A stretch of 64,000 nt of DNA from Hymenobacter swuensis DY53 (GTDB taxonomy: Bacteria > Bacteroidota > Bacteroidia > Cytophagales > Hymenobacteraceae). A model generated the notes under the pieces. The model was not told the origin of the DNA, made no database searches, and saw only the letters and a program-made list of their open reading frames with translations. Positions within the stretch are counted from its first letter, which is position 1. The number at the start of each line of letters is the position of its first letter. Shown here in pieces: positions 24,444-33,831 of the stretch. The stretch is taken from positions 3,348,001 to 3,412,000 of the forward strand of contig NZ_CP007145.1 of the NCBI RefSeq assembly GCF_000576555.1, given 5' to 3'. Made by a program: the position numbers and the translations under genes.

Positions 24444-25982
24444 TTAGAATCGGCCCCACCGGGCCAGCTCCTCCCGCCTTTCCCGCTGCACGCGGCGCAC
24501 CAGAACACTATCCGGCGCGGTGCCCAGCAGAATGGCCGTACCCCGCTCCCGGGCGTAGGGGTTGCGCACCTCCTCTACCCGGCAGAACGAGCGGAAGTGG
24601 GCGGCGAGGTTGTCGGGTTCATCATCAATCAGCAGCACGTAACGCCAAGGCAGCGGCGGGGCCTGGCTCTGCCAGAACAAATAGCTGCCGTTGAAGCTGT
24701 GCGCGGCGGGCATGGGCCGGTGGCGGTTATAGTAGTTGATGGCCCCGGCCTGCCCGTAGTTGGCCGTAAGAATGAGCGTCCGGGTGCGGGTAGCGGCGGG
24801 CAGGGCCTGGTAAGCGGCCCAGGTTTTATCGGCCAGTTCCTGCCAGCCCAGCATATCGGCGAAATCCTGGGGCAGCGGATGGTCATGGCCGTCTTCCCAG
24901 CGCAGGATTCCGGTGCCCTGAAAGCGCCGGCCGATTGCCTGCATCCGGGCCGGGGGCTCCAGCGTGAACAACAGCGGCAGCACCGGCACGCTGCACGCCA
25001 GCGGCACCAGCAGCAGCGCCGGCCGCAGCACCCGCCCTGCCCGGGGCAGACGGCCCAGCACCCTCTCCCACCACACGGCCCCAACGGCCAGCAGAATGGG
25101 GTAATACCCCAGCGAATAGTAGCTTTTGCCGTGCAGCACCGTCAGCAGCAGCAGCCCGCCGCAATACGTCAGGCCTACTGCGCGGTAGGGCCGCAGGCGG
25201 GGGCCCAGCAGCAAGGCCACCAAACCCGGCACCCACACCCACACGCCCGGAAAATTCATCAGCACCTGGTCCTTCCAGAAATCGGCTACCGACACGTTTA
25301 CCAGCTGGGTTTCGTGCAGCAGCTCCATGTGGTGCCGGAACGGGATGCTGTGCCCCAGCTGCCAGAGCAGGTTGGGCAGCCACAGCAGCAATGCCAGCCC
25401 GGCCCCCAGCCAGAAGCCGCGCGTAGCCAGCACCCGTCGCATGGGCGTAAGCAGCAGGGCAACGCCCAACGCGGCAATAAAGAACAGGGCCGAATACTTG
25501 TTCAGTAGTGCCAGCCCCAATAGCCCGCCAATGCCGTACCACCAGCGCGGCTCCGGCTCCTGCTGATACCGGATCAGCAGATAGCACACCGCCGTAAAAG
25601 CCAGCACCTCAAACGAATTGGGTTGAAACAGGAAGTTGAGCCGGGCATACGCGCCCACTAGGTAGCACAGCCCCGCCAGCACCACGGCCCAGGTCCCGCC
25701 ACCCAGCCGCTGTACGGCCCTGGCTATTACATACACTGTAAGGCTACCCCAGAGCAGCGGCCAGAACTTCACCCAGAACCAGCCGCCGCCCAGTGCCAGC
25801 GTACACCAGCTTTGCAGGGCCGTGAGCGGAGGCACTTCCAGGTAGCCCCAAGCCAGGTGCCGGCCGTAGTCCAGGTATAGGTATTCGTCGCGGTGCAGGT
25901 CGTAGGCCTGACTGGCCAGCAGCATGCCGGAGGCGAATTTCAGCAGGGCAAGCAGCAGCGGCAGGAAACGGGACGGATTCAT
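24444..25982 (-). CDS. GT39-type membrane glycosyltransferase
   Basis: 512 residues with about ten membrane helices and a C-terminal soluble domain. The first loop carries YDLHRDEYLYLDYGRHLAWGY followed by PPLT, the acidic GT-C motif seen in PMT/ArnT-like enzymes, which use polyprenyl-phosphate sugars. The acceptor may be lipid, glycan or protein. No glycan cluster surrounds it. The C-terminal part includes RTLILTANYGQAGAINYY, characteristic of this subfamily. Confidence 0.85.
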   Translation of the reverse strand: MNPSRFLPLLLALLKFASGMLLASQAYDLHRDEYLYLDYGRHLAWGYLEVPPLTALQSWCTLALGGGWFWVKFWPLLWGSLTVYVIARAVQRLGGGTWAVVLAGLCYLVGAYARLNFLFQPNSFEVLAFTAVCYLLIRYQQEPEPRWWYGIGGLLGLALLNKYSALFFIAALGVALLLTPMRRVLATRGFWLGAGLALLLWLPNLLWQLGHSIPFRHHMELLHETQLVNVSVADFWKDQVLMNFPGVWVWVPGLVALLLGPRLRPYRAVGLTYCGGLLLLTVLHGKSYYSLGYYPILLAVGAVWWERVLGRLPRAGRVLRPALLLVPLACSVPVLPLLFTLEPPARMQAIGRRFQGTGILRWEDGHDHPLPQDFADMLGWQELADKTWAAYQALPAATRTRTLILTANYGQAGAINYYNRHRPMPAAHSFNGSYLFWQSQAPPLPWRYVLLIDDEPDNLAAHFRSFCRVEEVRNPYARERGTAILLGTAPDSVLVRRVQRERREELARWGRF

Positions 25983-26125
25983 GGCCTGAATATAGCGTGT
26001 CGGCTATACCATTTTGCCGCCTGATCTTTATTACTGTCCGCCAGCAACTACTGTTACTGTTTTTCTGCCTTCGCTGGAGCGTGGCTGCTCCCGGAACCAG
26101 GAGCACACTGCCGGAACGCCAGCTA

Positions 26126-26338
26126 CTACCGCTGCGCCATGAATTCGTCGGGGGAATGCCAGCGTTGGACAGCTTCCGTGATGAGCTGCAGAGGCTCGGG
26201 CCACGCCTGCTTGTTGAGCAGGCAATCAACAAGCAGGCTATGGTCGGGCTGACGAGCCACGTATACTCTCAGAAAGCGTAGGGCAGCAGATTTGGTTGGG
26301 CCTGTGCAGCTCGCACGGACTAAGCAGGAGTTGGTACC
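26126..26338 (-). pseudogene. Possible gene remnant without a start codon
   Basis: The roughly 570-base gap from 25983 to 26552 contains no convincing complete gene. One minus-strand frame reads sensibly for about 70 codons, for example ALRFLRVYVARQPDHSLLVD and WPEPLQLITEAVQRWHSPDE, ending in TAG at 26126-26128. It begins after a TAG at 26339 with no ATG before its last four codons. The composition looks protein-like, so it may be the tail of a decayed gene. No family was recognised. Confidence 0.3.
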
Positions 26339-26552
26339 CTAGCTGCGTTACCTATATATCTGAGCTCAATAGTTGCCTGCGTGACGGCCAACAGCCGCAT
26401 CTGTTCGCTTTCCGAGGAATATACTGCCGCCGAACCCTTACTCGCCTACGCCTGCTCGGAAGTTGCCGCCAGACGCGTAAGGCGTTTAAGCCAACCTGAT
26501 AGAAACGCTCTATAAGCACCAGATTTTACGTCCGGGAGATATCCCGAAAGTA

Positions 26553-26807
26553 CTATCGGGCTCCTAATTCCTTCGGTAGCCGAATAGTTTCCAAATACTC
26601 ATGCAGGCCGGCAGGGTGCTGGAACAGGTGAATGAACAGGATGCGGGTTTCGTCCCACTCGCACCACTCCTCGGCGTAGAAGTCGCCCAGCGCAAACAGC
26701 CGCAGTCGGAAACTGTCCTGCCGCCGTTCAGCCAGCAGGTGACCGTGCTGAAGCAAATGCTCCGCTTGGCGGTACATATGCAGCTGTTTGAACTCGGTGT
26801 ATTTCAT
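26553..26807 (-). CDS. Small hypothetical protein
   Basis: 84 residues: MKYTEFKQLHMYRQAEHLLQ, then a basic stretch, then FALGDFYAEEWCEWDETRILFIHLFQ and a C-terminal LHEYLETIRL. It resembles a small protein family seen repeatedly in Hymenobacter-like genomes with the pattern F-x-L-G-x-F-Y-x-E, of unknown role. No signal peptide or membrane helix. It is divergent from the transporter gene at 26927. Confidence 0.65.
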   Translation of the reverse strand: MKYTEFKQLHMYRQAEHLLQHGHLLAERRQDSFRLRLFALGDFYAEEWCEWDETRILFIHLFQHPAGLHEYLETIRLPKELGAR

Positions 26808-26892
26808 GGGCAGCCCTCAGAACCCGAAGATACACCATCCGGGTTCCGGGGAGCCACTTATCTGGCAGCCCAGAATGAAGTTCTGTCTGACG

Positions 26893-26922
26893 TTTCAGCA
26901 CTTCACGACTTCCTTACCTTCG
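26893..26922 (+). promoter_or_regulatory. Promoter TTTC-N18-TACCTTCG
   Basis: TTTC at 26893-26896 and TACCTTCG at 26915-26922 match the Bacteroidota -33/-7 pair with near-ideal spacing. The ATG at 26927 lies only four bases past the -7 box, so the transcript may be nearly leaderless. Confidence 0.5.
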
Positions 26923-26926
26923 CGGG

Positions 26927-28273
26927 ATGAAGACGATTCGCTTTCCGCACCCGCTGGTTTTGCTGGTGGGTTTTATTCTACTGGCCTGCGCCCTGAGCTA
27001 CGTGCTACCGGCTGGTGTGTTTGCCCGCCACCCCGACGCGGCTACCGGCCGCGAGGTGGTGGTGGCTGGCTCTTACCACCGCGTGCCCGCCACGCCCGTC
27101 AGTCCGCTACAAGCCCTGGTGGATATTCCCAAAGGTCTGATAGACGCGGCGGCCGTGATTTTTCTGGTGTTTCTGGCCGGCGGCGCGTTTACGGTAGTCG
27201 ACCTCACCGGGGCGCTACGCCGGGGCGTGGATTGGCTGCTGGAGAAATTCCAGGGGCGCGAGGCGGTGGTAATTCCCATCATTTCGGTGCTGTTTGCTAC
27301 CATGGGCGCGCTGGAAAACATGCAGGAGGAAATTGTGCCGCTGGTGCCGGTACTGCTCATTCTCATGCGGCGCATTGGGTACCCCACCCTCACGGCGGCG
27401 GCCGTCAGCATTGGGTCGGCGGCGGTGGGCGCGGCGTTTAGTCCGCTCAACCCGTTTCAGGTAGGCATTGCCCAGAAGCTGGCCCAACTGCCGCTGCTGT
27501 CGGGCGGCGGGTTTCGGCTGGTATTCCTACTGCTGGCCCTCACCATCTGGATTGGCGGCACCGTACGCTACGCCCTGCGCCACCGCCTGCCACCCGAAAC
27601 CGCCGAAGCGGCCGATCCGGGCGTTGCGGCCGGCGGCCGCAACCACGGCCTGGTGTTGCTGTTGCTATTCACGGGTTTCGCCTTTTTCGCCTACGGGGTG
27701 CTGAAGCTGGGCTGGGAGTTCGAGCAGATGGCGGCCCTGTTCTTCACGCTGGGCGTGGTAGCCGGTCTGGTGGGCGGGCTGGGCCTTACCGGCACGGCCG
27801 AGGGCTTCATTGCCGGTTTCCGCGACATTGCCTTTTCGGCTCTGCTCATCGGGTTTGCCCGCGCCATTTTTGTGGTCCTGGAACAGGGCCAAGTGGTCGA
27901 TACCATCGTCAACAGCATGTCGGCCCCGCTGGCCGGGCTGCCCGCCTGGGTGGCGGCTTTGGGCATGATGGGCGTACATACAGCTTTGCACCTGCCGGTG
28001 CCCTCGGTGAGCGGCCAGGCCGTCCTGACCATGCCCCTACTGGTGCCCCTCTCCGACCTCATCGGCCTCTCCCGGCAGGTTACGGTGCTGGCCTACCAGT
28101 ACGGGGCCGGCCTCTGCGAGCTAATAACCCCCACCAACGGTGCCCTCATGGCCATTGTGGCGGCCTGCGGCGTGCGGTTTGATGAGTGGTGGAAGTTTGT
28201 GCTGCCCCTGTATCTGGCACTGTTAGCCCTTGGGGCACTGGCCGTGGTAGTGGGCATTGCAGTGGGCGTATAG
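26927..28273 (+). CDS. YfcC/C4-dicarboxylate-type carrier
   Basis: 448 residues, about twelve membrane helices. The start FPHPLVLLVGFILLACALSYVLPAG and the segment ATMGALENMQEEIVPLVPVLLILMRRIGY are typical of the YfcC (AbgT/DcuC-related) family, and the C-terminal half mirrors the pattern with HLPVPSVSGQAVLTMPLLVPLSDLIG and ELITPTNGALMAI. Such carriers move dicarboxylates, amino acids or similar organic acids; the substrate is unknown. It stands alone between a small divergent gene and a strong terminator. Confidence 0.87.
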   Translation: MKTIRFPHPLVLLVGFILLACALSYVLPAGVFARHPDAATGREVVVAGSYHRVPATPVSPLQALVDIPKGLIDAAAVIFLVFLAGGAFTVVDLTGALRRGVDWLLEKFQGREAVVIPIISVLFATMGALENMQEEIVPLVPVLLILMRRIGYPTLTAAAVSIGSAAVGAAFSPLNPFQVGIAQKLAQLPLLSGGGFRLVFLLLALTIWIGGTVRYALRHRLPPETAEAADPGVAAGGRNHGLVLLLLFTGFAFFAYGVLKLGWEFEQMAALFFTLGVVAGLVGGLGLTGTAEGFIAGFRDIAFSALLIGFARAIFVVLEQGQVVDTIVNSMSAPLAGLPAWVAALGMMGVHTALHLPVPSVSGQAVLTMPLLVPLSDLIGLSRQVTVLAYQYGAGLCELITPTNGALMAIVAACGVRFDEWWKFVLPLYLALLALGALAVVVGIAVGV

Positions 28274-28290
28274 TGAGTAACGGCGTAGCG

Positions 28291-28356
28291 GAGTAACTGA
28301 GTAATCGTTCTGCGGCCCCAAACGGCACTATCAGTAGAACGATTACTCAGTTACTC
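28291..28356. terminator. Perfect 21-bp inverted repeat between convergent genes
   Basis: GAGTAACTGAGTAATCGTTC (from 28291) pairs perfectly with its complement ending at 28356, with a 24-base loop. It sits between the transporter stop and the stop of the convergent gene at 28359, so it can terminate both directions. Confidence 0.7.
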
Positions 28357-28358
28357 TA

Positions 28359-28760
28359 TTATTGCAATTCCAGTTCCCGCGCCTCAAACACGCGCTTTAT
28401 TTTGCGTTTTTTCTCGACCAGCTGAAAGCGAAAAGCATCAGCGGCTTCGTCGTAATACACATCGGAAATCAGTCCCTCATGGGCGGGCTGGTCTTCGGCG
28501 GGGTCAGTTTCCACCACCAGGTCCCCGAAGCTGAATGGCGGGCGCATGTACAGTTCTGTGAACAGCTCCCGGCTGACTTTGAATTGCTGCTCATCGTAAC
28601 GCAGCATAATCCAGTCGTCGGTTTCATCGATTTTTTCGAACACCTTACCCAATGGCTCCAGCCACTCAAACGTGCGGCGGTTGGCAGGATGAATGTAACG
28701 TAGCCCATAGTCGGGCGTCCAGGAGTACAGACCGTATACGACAGGTTTGGGACGTGGCAC
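28359..28760 (-). CDS. Conserved hypothetical protein
   Basis: 133 residues, GTG start at 28760. Reads as a compact beta-rich protein: VYGLYSWTPDYGLRYIHPAN, WLEPLGKVFEKIDETDDWIMLRY, then FGDLVVETDPAEDQPAHEGLISDVYY and a basic FQLVEKKRKIKRVFEA. No signal peptide or membrane segment. The family is not recognised with certainty; similar proteins are annotated only as hypothetical in Cytophagales. Confidence 0.65.
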   Translation of the reverse strand: MPRPKPVVYGLYSWTPDYGLRYIHPANRRTFEWLEPLGKVFEKIDETDDWIMLRYDEQQFKVSRELFTELYMRPPFSFGDLVVETDPAEDQPAHEGLISDVYYDEAADAFRFQLVEKKRKIKRVFEARELELQ

Positions 28761-28988
28761 GCGAAGCAGATTGGCGGGTGAGGAACGGACTGATAACCGT
28801 CGTAAGCAACGGCAGGTTCACCACAAAGCTACAGCCCGGCGCAGGCACAGGCTCCTTCCACACCGCACAAAGTGCCAAACCCTTAATTGCCAGTCAACTG
28901 CCCATACATAGAATAACCTTAATGCTTCGGATTCAGTAAACGGCATAGTCACTGTTGACCTTTTGTGCTGCTTTTCTTCGACAAACCA

Positions 28989-30809
28989 ATGCCTTATTTA
29001 GATACTCCCCACTCTGCCAGTGTGCTGCAAAGTGGAATGGGAGCCATTCCGCACGAGCAGGGTACTACCTTCCGCGTGTGGGCTCCGGCTGCTACGGCCG
29101 TAGCCCTGGTAGGTCCGTTCAATGAGTGGAATACCATTACCCACCCGCTTACGCACGAAGCCGACGGCTATTGGGCCGCTGATTTTGCTGACCTCGGCCC
29201 CGGCACCGAATATAAATTTCACCTGACCACTCCCACCGGCGAGCTGCGCAAAAACGACCCGTACGCCCGCGAGGTGACGCACTCCGCCGGCAACTCCGTA
29301 GTGCACGACCCCAACTTTGAGTGGGGTGATGATGCCTTCCAGATGCCCGCCTGGAACGAGCTGGTGATTTACGAGTTGCACGTAGGCACCTTCCATGCGC
29401 CTGACCCCGAGCGACCGGGCAACTTTTACGATGCCATTGAGAAGCTCGACCACCTAGTGGAGCTGGGGATTAACGCCGTGGAAATTATGCCGGCCACGGA
29501 GTTTCCGGGCAGCCTGAGCTGGGGCTACAACCCGGCGCACCCTTTCGCCATCGAAATTGACTACGGCGGCCCCACAGCGTTCAAGGAATTCATCAAGCAG
29601 GCCCACCGGCGCGGCATTGCCGTGATTCTGGATGTAGTGTACAACCACTTCGGTCCCGGTGATTTAGACCTCTGGCAGTTTGATGGCTGGCAGGAAAACG
29701 ACGGCGGGGGCATTTACTTCTACAACGACTGGCGCGCCGAAACCCCCTGGGGCCACAACCGCCCCGATTTCGGCCGAGAGGCCGTGCGCCGTTACATCCG
29801 CGACAATGCCCTGATGTGGCTGGAGGACTTCCGGCTGGATGGCCTGCGTTGCGACGCCATTGCCCACATCCGGAACGTGGACGGTACCAACGACCCGAGC
29901 CGCGACCTGCCCGATGGCTGGAGCCTGATGAAGTGGATCAACGAGGAAATCCGGGAACGGATGCCCTGGAAAATCACCATTGCCGAGGACCTGATGGGCA
30001 ATGACTACATCACTCGTGCGCCCGAGGAAGATGGCCAGGGCTTCTCCTCGCAGTGGGACTCCCGCTTTGTGTACCCCATCCGAGACGCGCTGGTGACACC
30101 TAACGACGATGACCGGAACATGCACGCTGTGGCCGAAGCTGTGGAAGCCCGCTACAACGGCGACGCCTTCCAGCGCGTGGTGTACACGGAAAGCCACGAC
30201 GAGGTAGCCAATGGTAAAGCGCGCGTGGCGGAGGAAATCATGCCCGGTAACGCCGCTTCCTGGTTTCCCAAAAAACGCTCGACGCTGGGTGCTGCGCTGG
30301 TATTCACCGTGCCCGGCATCCCCATGATTTTTCAGGGCCAGACCATGCTGGCCGATGGTTCCTTCTCCGACGACCAGCCCCTGGACTGGGCCCGTGCCGA
30401 CGAGCACGCCGGGTTGGGCCGCCTGTACCAGGACCTGATCCGGTTACGCCGCAACCTGGATGGCCACACCCGCGGCTTGCTGGGCCAGAGTGTGGATGTG
30501 CATCATCTCAACAACGAGGACAAAATCCTGGCCTTTATCCGTCGCGACAAAGGCGGCCCCGGCGACACAACGATTGTGCTTTGCAACTTCGCTGACCGCT
30601 CGCACCCGGAGTATACCATTGGCCTGCCGCGCAGTGGCCGCTGGCGCGTACGCTTCAACTCCGACTGGGAGGGCTACGACCAGGAGTTCGGCAACTTCGA
30701 AAGTGTGGACACGCACGCGGAGGAAGGCGTATACGATGACCAGCCGTACCACGGCACCATCGGCCTGGCCCCCTACTCCGTGCTGATTCTGTCGCAGGAC
30801 CCGCAGTAG
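28989..30809 (+). CDS. glgB: GH13 alpha-glucan branching enzyme-like protein
   Basis: 606 residues from the ATG at 28989: a CBM48-type domain (about 20-120, TTFRVWAPAATAVALVGPFNEW), then a GH13 barrel. Active-site residues: nucleophile Asp in LDGLRCDAIAHI, acid/base Glu in ITIAEDLMG, and Asp in TESHDEVANGKARV. The ESHDEV-x-x-GK wording is closer to branching enzymes than to trehalohydrolases, although it is shorter than E. coli GlgB. A glycogen synthase follows, which supports a glycogen role. A strong terminator lies between them, so they may be separately transcribed. Confidence 0.85.
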   Translation: MPYLDTPHSASVLQSGMGAIPHEQGTTFRVWAPAATAVALVGPFNEWNTITHPLTHEADGYWAADFADLGPGTEYKFHLTTPTGELRKNDPYAREVTHSAGNSVVHDPNFEWGDDAFQMPAWNELVIYELHVGTFHAPDPERPGNFYDAIEKLDHLVELGINAVEIMPATEFPGSLSWGYNPAHPFAIEIDYGGPTAFKEFIKQAHRRGIAVILDVVYNHFGPGDLDLWQFDGWQENDGGGIYFYNDWRAETPWGHNRPDFGREAVRRYIRDNALMWLEDFRLDGLRCDAIAHIRNVDGTNDPSRDLPDGWSLMKWINEEIRERMPWKITIAEDLMGNDYITRAPEEDGQGFSSQWDSRFVYPIRDALVTPNDDDRNMHAVAEAVEARYNGDAFQRVVYTESHDEVANGKARVAEEIMPGNAASWFPKKRSTLGAALVFTVPGIPMIFQGQTMLADGSFSDDQPLDWARADEHAGLGRLYQDLIRLRRNLDGHTRGLLGQSVDVHHLNNEDKILAFIRRDKGGPGDTTIVLCNFADRSHPEYTIGLPRSGRWRVRFNSDWEGYDQEFGNFESVDTHAEEGVYDDQPYHGTIGLAPYSVLILSQDPQ

Positions 30810-30837
30810 CAGTCAGTACCCAGATTGATCTGTCAGG

Positions 30838-30886
30838 CGGCGTTTTGCCGGAAGCTCCGCAGGCTCCGGCAAAACGCCGTTTTTTA
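30838..30886 (+). terminator. Strong intrinsic terminator after the branching-enzyme gene
   Basis: CGGCGTTTTGCCGGA at 30838-30852 pairs fully with TCCGGCAAAACGCCG at 30865-30879 and runs into six T residues. Confidence 0.93.
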
Positions 30887-30959
30887 TTGTTCCCAGGCTG
30901 CCGGAAACTCCGGCGGGCCGTATATCTTGCCGGTACTCCCATCCGTATTTCCGCTGCTA

Positions 30960-32798
30960 ATGCAAGTCCCCGTTCCCACGCCCGAACCTATTGCCCCCGA
31001 TGCCTTACTTGTGGAAGTGGCTTGGGAAGTATGTAACCAGGTAGGCGGCATCTACACCGTTATCCGCAGCAAAGTACCCGCCACCGTGCAGGCCTGGGAC
31101 GACCGGTACTGCCTGCTTGGCCCGTATTTCGCCCACCAGGCCCAAGGCGAGTTTGAACCGTACGACGACTACCAGCTGGCTACCCTTTCTGACCCGTTTG
31201 CCGGAGCCGTGCGCGAGATGCGCAAGCAGGGCTACGATGTCCAGCTGGGCATCTGGCTGGTAACGGGCCGGCCTCGGGTCGTCCTCATCAACCCTTACCA
31301 GGGCTATCCGCAGCTGGGCCGTATCAAGTCTGACCTCTGGCACCACCACCACATCCCGATGCCCGACAACGACGACCTGTTGCACCAGGTGGTGGCATTC
31401 GGTGAGCTGGCCAAAGTATTTCTGCAGATTCTGGCGGCCGAAGTGGTACCACCCCAACGGCTGGTGGCCCACTTCCACGAGTGGATGACGGGCGTTGCCA
31501 TTCCGGCGCTGCGCCGCGAGCAGGTGCCAGTGCATCTGGTCTTCACCACCCATGCTACCCTGCTGGGGCGGTACCTAGCCATGAACGACCCCAACTTCTA
31601 CGACCACCTGATGCAGGTGGAGTGGCAGGGCGAGGCGCAGCATTTTAACATTGAGCCGGCCGTGACGATGGAGCGCGCCGCCGCGCATGGAGCCCACGTT
31701 TTCACCACCGTGAGCGAGCTGACGGTGCGGGAATGCATTTATCTGCTCGACCGGATTCCGGACGCGGTACTGCCCAACGGCCTCAACATTGAGCGGTTTG
31801 TAGCCCTGCACGAATTCCAGAACCTGCACCAGCAATACAAGTCGAAGATTCACGAGTTTGTGATGGCGCACTTTTTCCAGTCGTATTCCTTCGACTTGGA
31901 CAAGACGCTGTACCTGTTCACCTCGGGCCGCTACGAGTATCACAACAAGGGTTTCGATATTACGCTGGAAGCCCTGGCCCGCCTCAACTACCGCCTGCAG
32001 CAAAGCGGCCTGGAAGGCAACGTGGTGATGTTCTTTATCACCAAACGGCCATTCCATAGCATCAACCCGCAGGTGCTCCAGAGCCGGGCCGTGCTAGAAG
32101 AAGTACAGGCCACTTGCGAAGCCATTGAGCAACAGGTGGGCGAGCGGCTGTTCTATGCCGCCGCCGCCAGCACCGACCACCGCCTGCCCGACCTCAGCAG
32201 CATGGTGGATGACTATTGGAAGCTACGCTACCGCCGCACCCTGCAAAGCTGGAAGACCACCAATCTGCCTCCCGTCATTACCCATAACCTGGTGGATGAT
32301 GCCGGCGACGATATCCTGAACTTCCTGCGCCGCTCCAACCTCGTCAACAACCAGCACGACCGGGTAAAAATCGTCTATCATCCCGATTTCGTGTCACCCA
32401 CCTCGCCTTTATTCGGGATGGAGTACGGGCAGTTTGTGCGCGGCTGTCACCTGGGCATTTTCCCGAGCTACTACGAGCCCTGGGGCTATACCCCGCTGGA
32501 GTGCGTAGCGCGCGGCGTACCGGCCATTACCTCCGACCTCTCCGGTTTCGGCGACTACGTGATGCAAACGGTGCCCGGCCATGAAGACAAGGGCATTTTT
32601 GTGGTGCAGCGCCAAGAGAAGAGCTTCGACGAGGCGGCGGAAGAGCTGACGGATATGCTCTGGGATTTTGTGCAGCTGACCCGCCGGGAGCGGATTATGC
32701 AGCGCAACAACGTGGAAAGCTCAGCCGAACTATTCGACTGGAAAAACCTGCGCGTGCACTACGACCGGGCTTACCAACTGGCCCTGGAGCGGCAGTAA
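30960..32798 (+). CDS. Glycogen synthase, eukaryote-type GT3 family
   Basis: 612 residues from the ATG at 30960. The N-terminus VEVAWEVCNQVGGIYTVIRSK is the signature of GT3 glycogen synthases (fungal/animal GYS type), not of bacterial GT5 GlgA. Further matches: HFHEWMTG, VFTTHATLLGRYLA, GRYEYHNKGFDITLEALARL, and the C-terminal catalytic ESCxxEP-like segment FPSYYEPWGYTPLECVARGVPAIT. GT3 enzymes use UDP-glucose. The arginine-rich regulatory helix of yeast and animal enzymes is not evident in the RRTLQSWKT region. Together with the upstream GH13 enzyme it makes a glycogen synthesis pair. Confidence 0.93.
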   Translation: MQVPVPTPEPIAPDALLVEVAWEVCNQVGGIYTVIRSKVPATVQAWDDRYCLLGPYFAHQAQGEFEPYDDYQLATLSDPFAGAVREMRKQGYDVQLGIWLVTGRPRVVLINPYQGYPQLGRIKSDLWHHHHIPMPDNDDLLHQVVAFGELAKVFLQILAAEVVPPQRLVAHFHEWMTGVAIPALRREQVPVHLVFTTHATLLGRYLAMNDPNFYDHLMQVEWQGEAQHFNIEPAVTMERAAAHGAHVFTTVSELTVRECIYLLDRIPDAVLPNGLNIERFVALHEFQNLHQQYKSKIHEFVMAHFFQSYSFDLDKTLYLFTSGRYEYHNKGFDITLEALARLNYRLQQSGLEGNVVMFFITKRPFHSINPQVLQSRAVLEEVQATCEAIEQQVGERLFYAAAASTDHRLPDLSSMVDDYWKLRYRRTLQSWKTTNLPPVITHNLVDDAGDDILNFLRRSNLVNNQHDRVKIVYHPDFVSPTSPLFGMEYGQFVRGCHLGIFPSYYEPWGYTPLECVARGVPAITSDLSGFGDYVMQTVPGHEDKGIFVVQRQEKSFDEAAEELTDMLWDFVQLTRRERIMQRNNVESSAELFDWKNLRVHYDRAYQLALERQ

Positions 32799-32817
32799 AA
32801 CCGTGCTGCTCCAGTAG

Positions 32818-32870
32818 CAGCAGGCGCATGTCGGGCGGAAGTGACTCCATCGGACATGCGCCTGCTGTTT
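32818..32870 (+). terminator. Terminator after the GT3 glycogen synthase gene
   Basis: CAGCAGGCGCATGTC at 32818-32832 pairs perfectly with GACATGCGCCTGCTG at 32853-32867, followed by TTTG. The 15-bp stem is strong although the T-run is short. Confidence 0.8.
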
Positions 32871-32904
32871 GCCTTGTGTTCCCGTTAATGCCCACTGCTG
32901 ACCA

Positions 32905-33729
32905 ATGCAGAAATTCCTTCTTGCCGGGTTGCTGCTGATAACTACCACTAGTCTGGCCCGGGAGTTCTGGCTGGAGCCGGTGCGGTTCTGGGTGGCCCCG
33001 GGCACGGCCGTGCATGTCCGACGGGTGGTGGGCGAAAATTTCCGGGGTACCGCCTGGGTAGGCAAGCCGAGCCGCGTTACCCTTTTTACCCACTACGCGC
33101 CGGGGGTAGCTGCACGCAGCCTGCTGGCCGCCGCTCTTCCCGATACGCTCCAGAGCACTGTTCGGCTACTGCAGCCCGGGACGCACCTGCTGGCCCTGGC
33201 TACCAATAACGCCTCCGCTACGCTGGATGGCCCCAGCTTCACGGCTTATCTGCGCGCGGAGGGCCTAGACTATGCGCTGGCGCAGCGGGAGCAGCGCCAC
33301 GAATCCGATAAGCCCGGCCGGGAGTTGTACCGGCGGTGCGCCAAGACCCTGATTCAGGTTGGCGCTCCTACTCCCTCCGACACCGCCCGGGCGTGGGTGC
33401 GAGCGGTGGGCCTGCCTCTGGAGCTGGTACCGGAACAGAACCCGTACCGCCTGCTGCCGGGGGCCGCTCTTACCGTTCAGGTGCTGCTGGCAGGCCGCCC
33501 GCTGGCGGGCCAGCCGGTAGTATTATGGCGGCGCGGAGCCCAGCCCACTACCGTTATCAGCAAGCTCCACAGTAACCAAAATGGCCGCGTGTTGTTTCGT
33601 TTATCGGAGCCGGGTGAGTACCTTGTCAGCACGGTACGCATTGAGCCGGCTCCCATTGCTGCCAATGCTGACTGGCAGAGTACCTGGAGCACGCTTACCT
33701 TTGGCCTAACCGGACCTAAACGACCGTAG
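32905..33729 (+). CDS. DUF4198-like secreted protein
   Basis: 274 residues with a signal peptide ending SLA. The mature part begins REFWLEPVRFWVAPGT, and later has LELVPEQNPYRLLPGAALTVQVLLAGRPLAGQPVVLW, QNGRVLFRLSEPGEYLVS and DWQSTWSTLTFGL. This is the DUF4198 layout: two beta-rich Ig-like domains, the second like a CNA-B or transthyretin fold. Some members sit with metal-uptake genes; none is present here. Confidence 0.8.
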   Translation: MQKFLLAGLLLITTTSLAREFWLEPVRFWVAPGTAVHVRRVVGENFRGTAWVGKPSRVTLFTHYAPGVAARSLLAAALPDTLQSTVRLLQPGTHLLALATNNASATLDGPSFTAYLRAEGLDYALAQREQRHESDKPGRELYRRCAKTLIQVGAPTPSDTARAWVRAVGLPLELVPEQNPYRLLPGAALTVQVLLAGRPLAGQPVVLWRRGAQPTTVISKLHSNQNGRVLFRLSEPGEYLVSTVRIEPAPIAANADWQSTWSTLTFGLTGPKRP

Positions 33730-33831
33730 TTTGCAGCTGTTGGTTCTTTTCTGGCTCTTCATCCGCTGCTCACGCCCAAATAGTTTTTTTGTTACCTTCG
33801 CAACTCCCGTAAACACCGAATAACCTGCGGT

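Noticed and set aside
28989..30809. Maltooligosyl trehalose trehalohydrolase
   Set aside because: Domain order is similar, but the ESHDEV-x-x-GK motif and neighbouring glycogen synthase fit a branching enzyme better, and no trehalose synthase gene is present.
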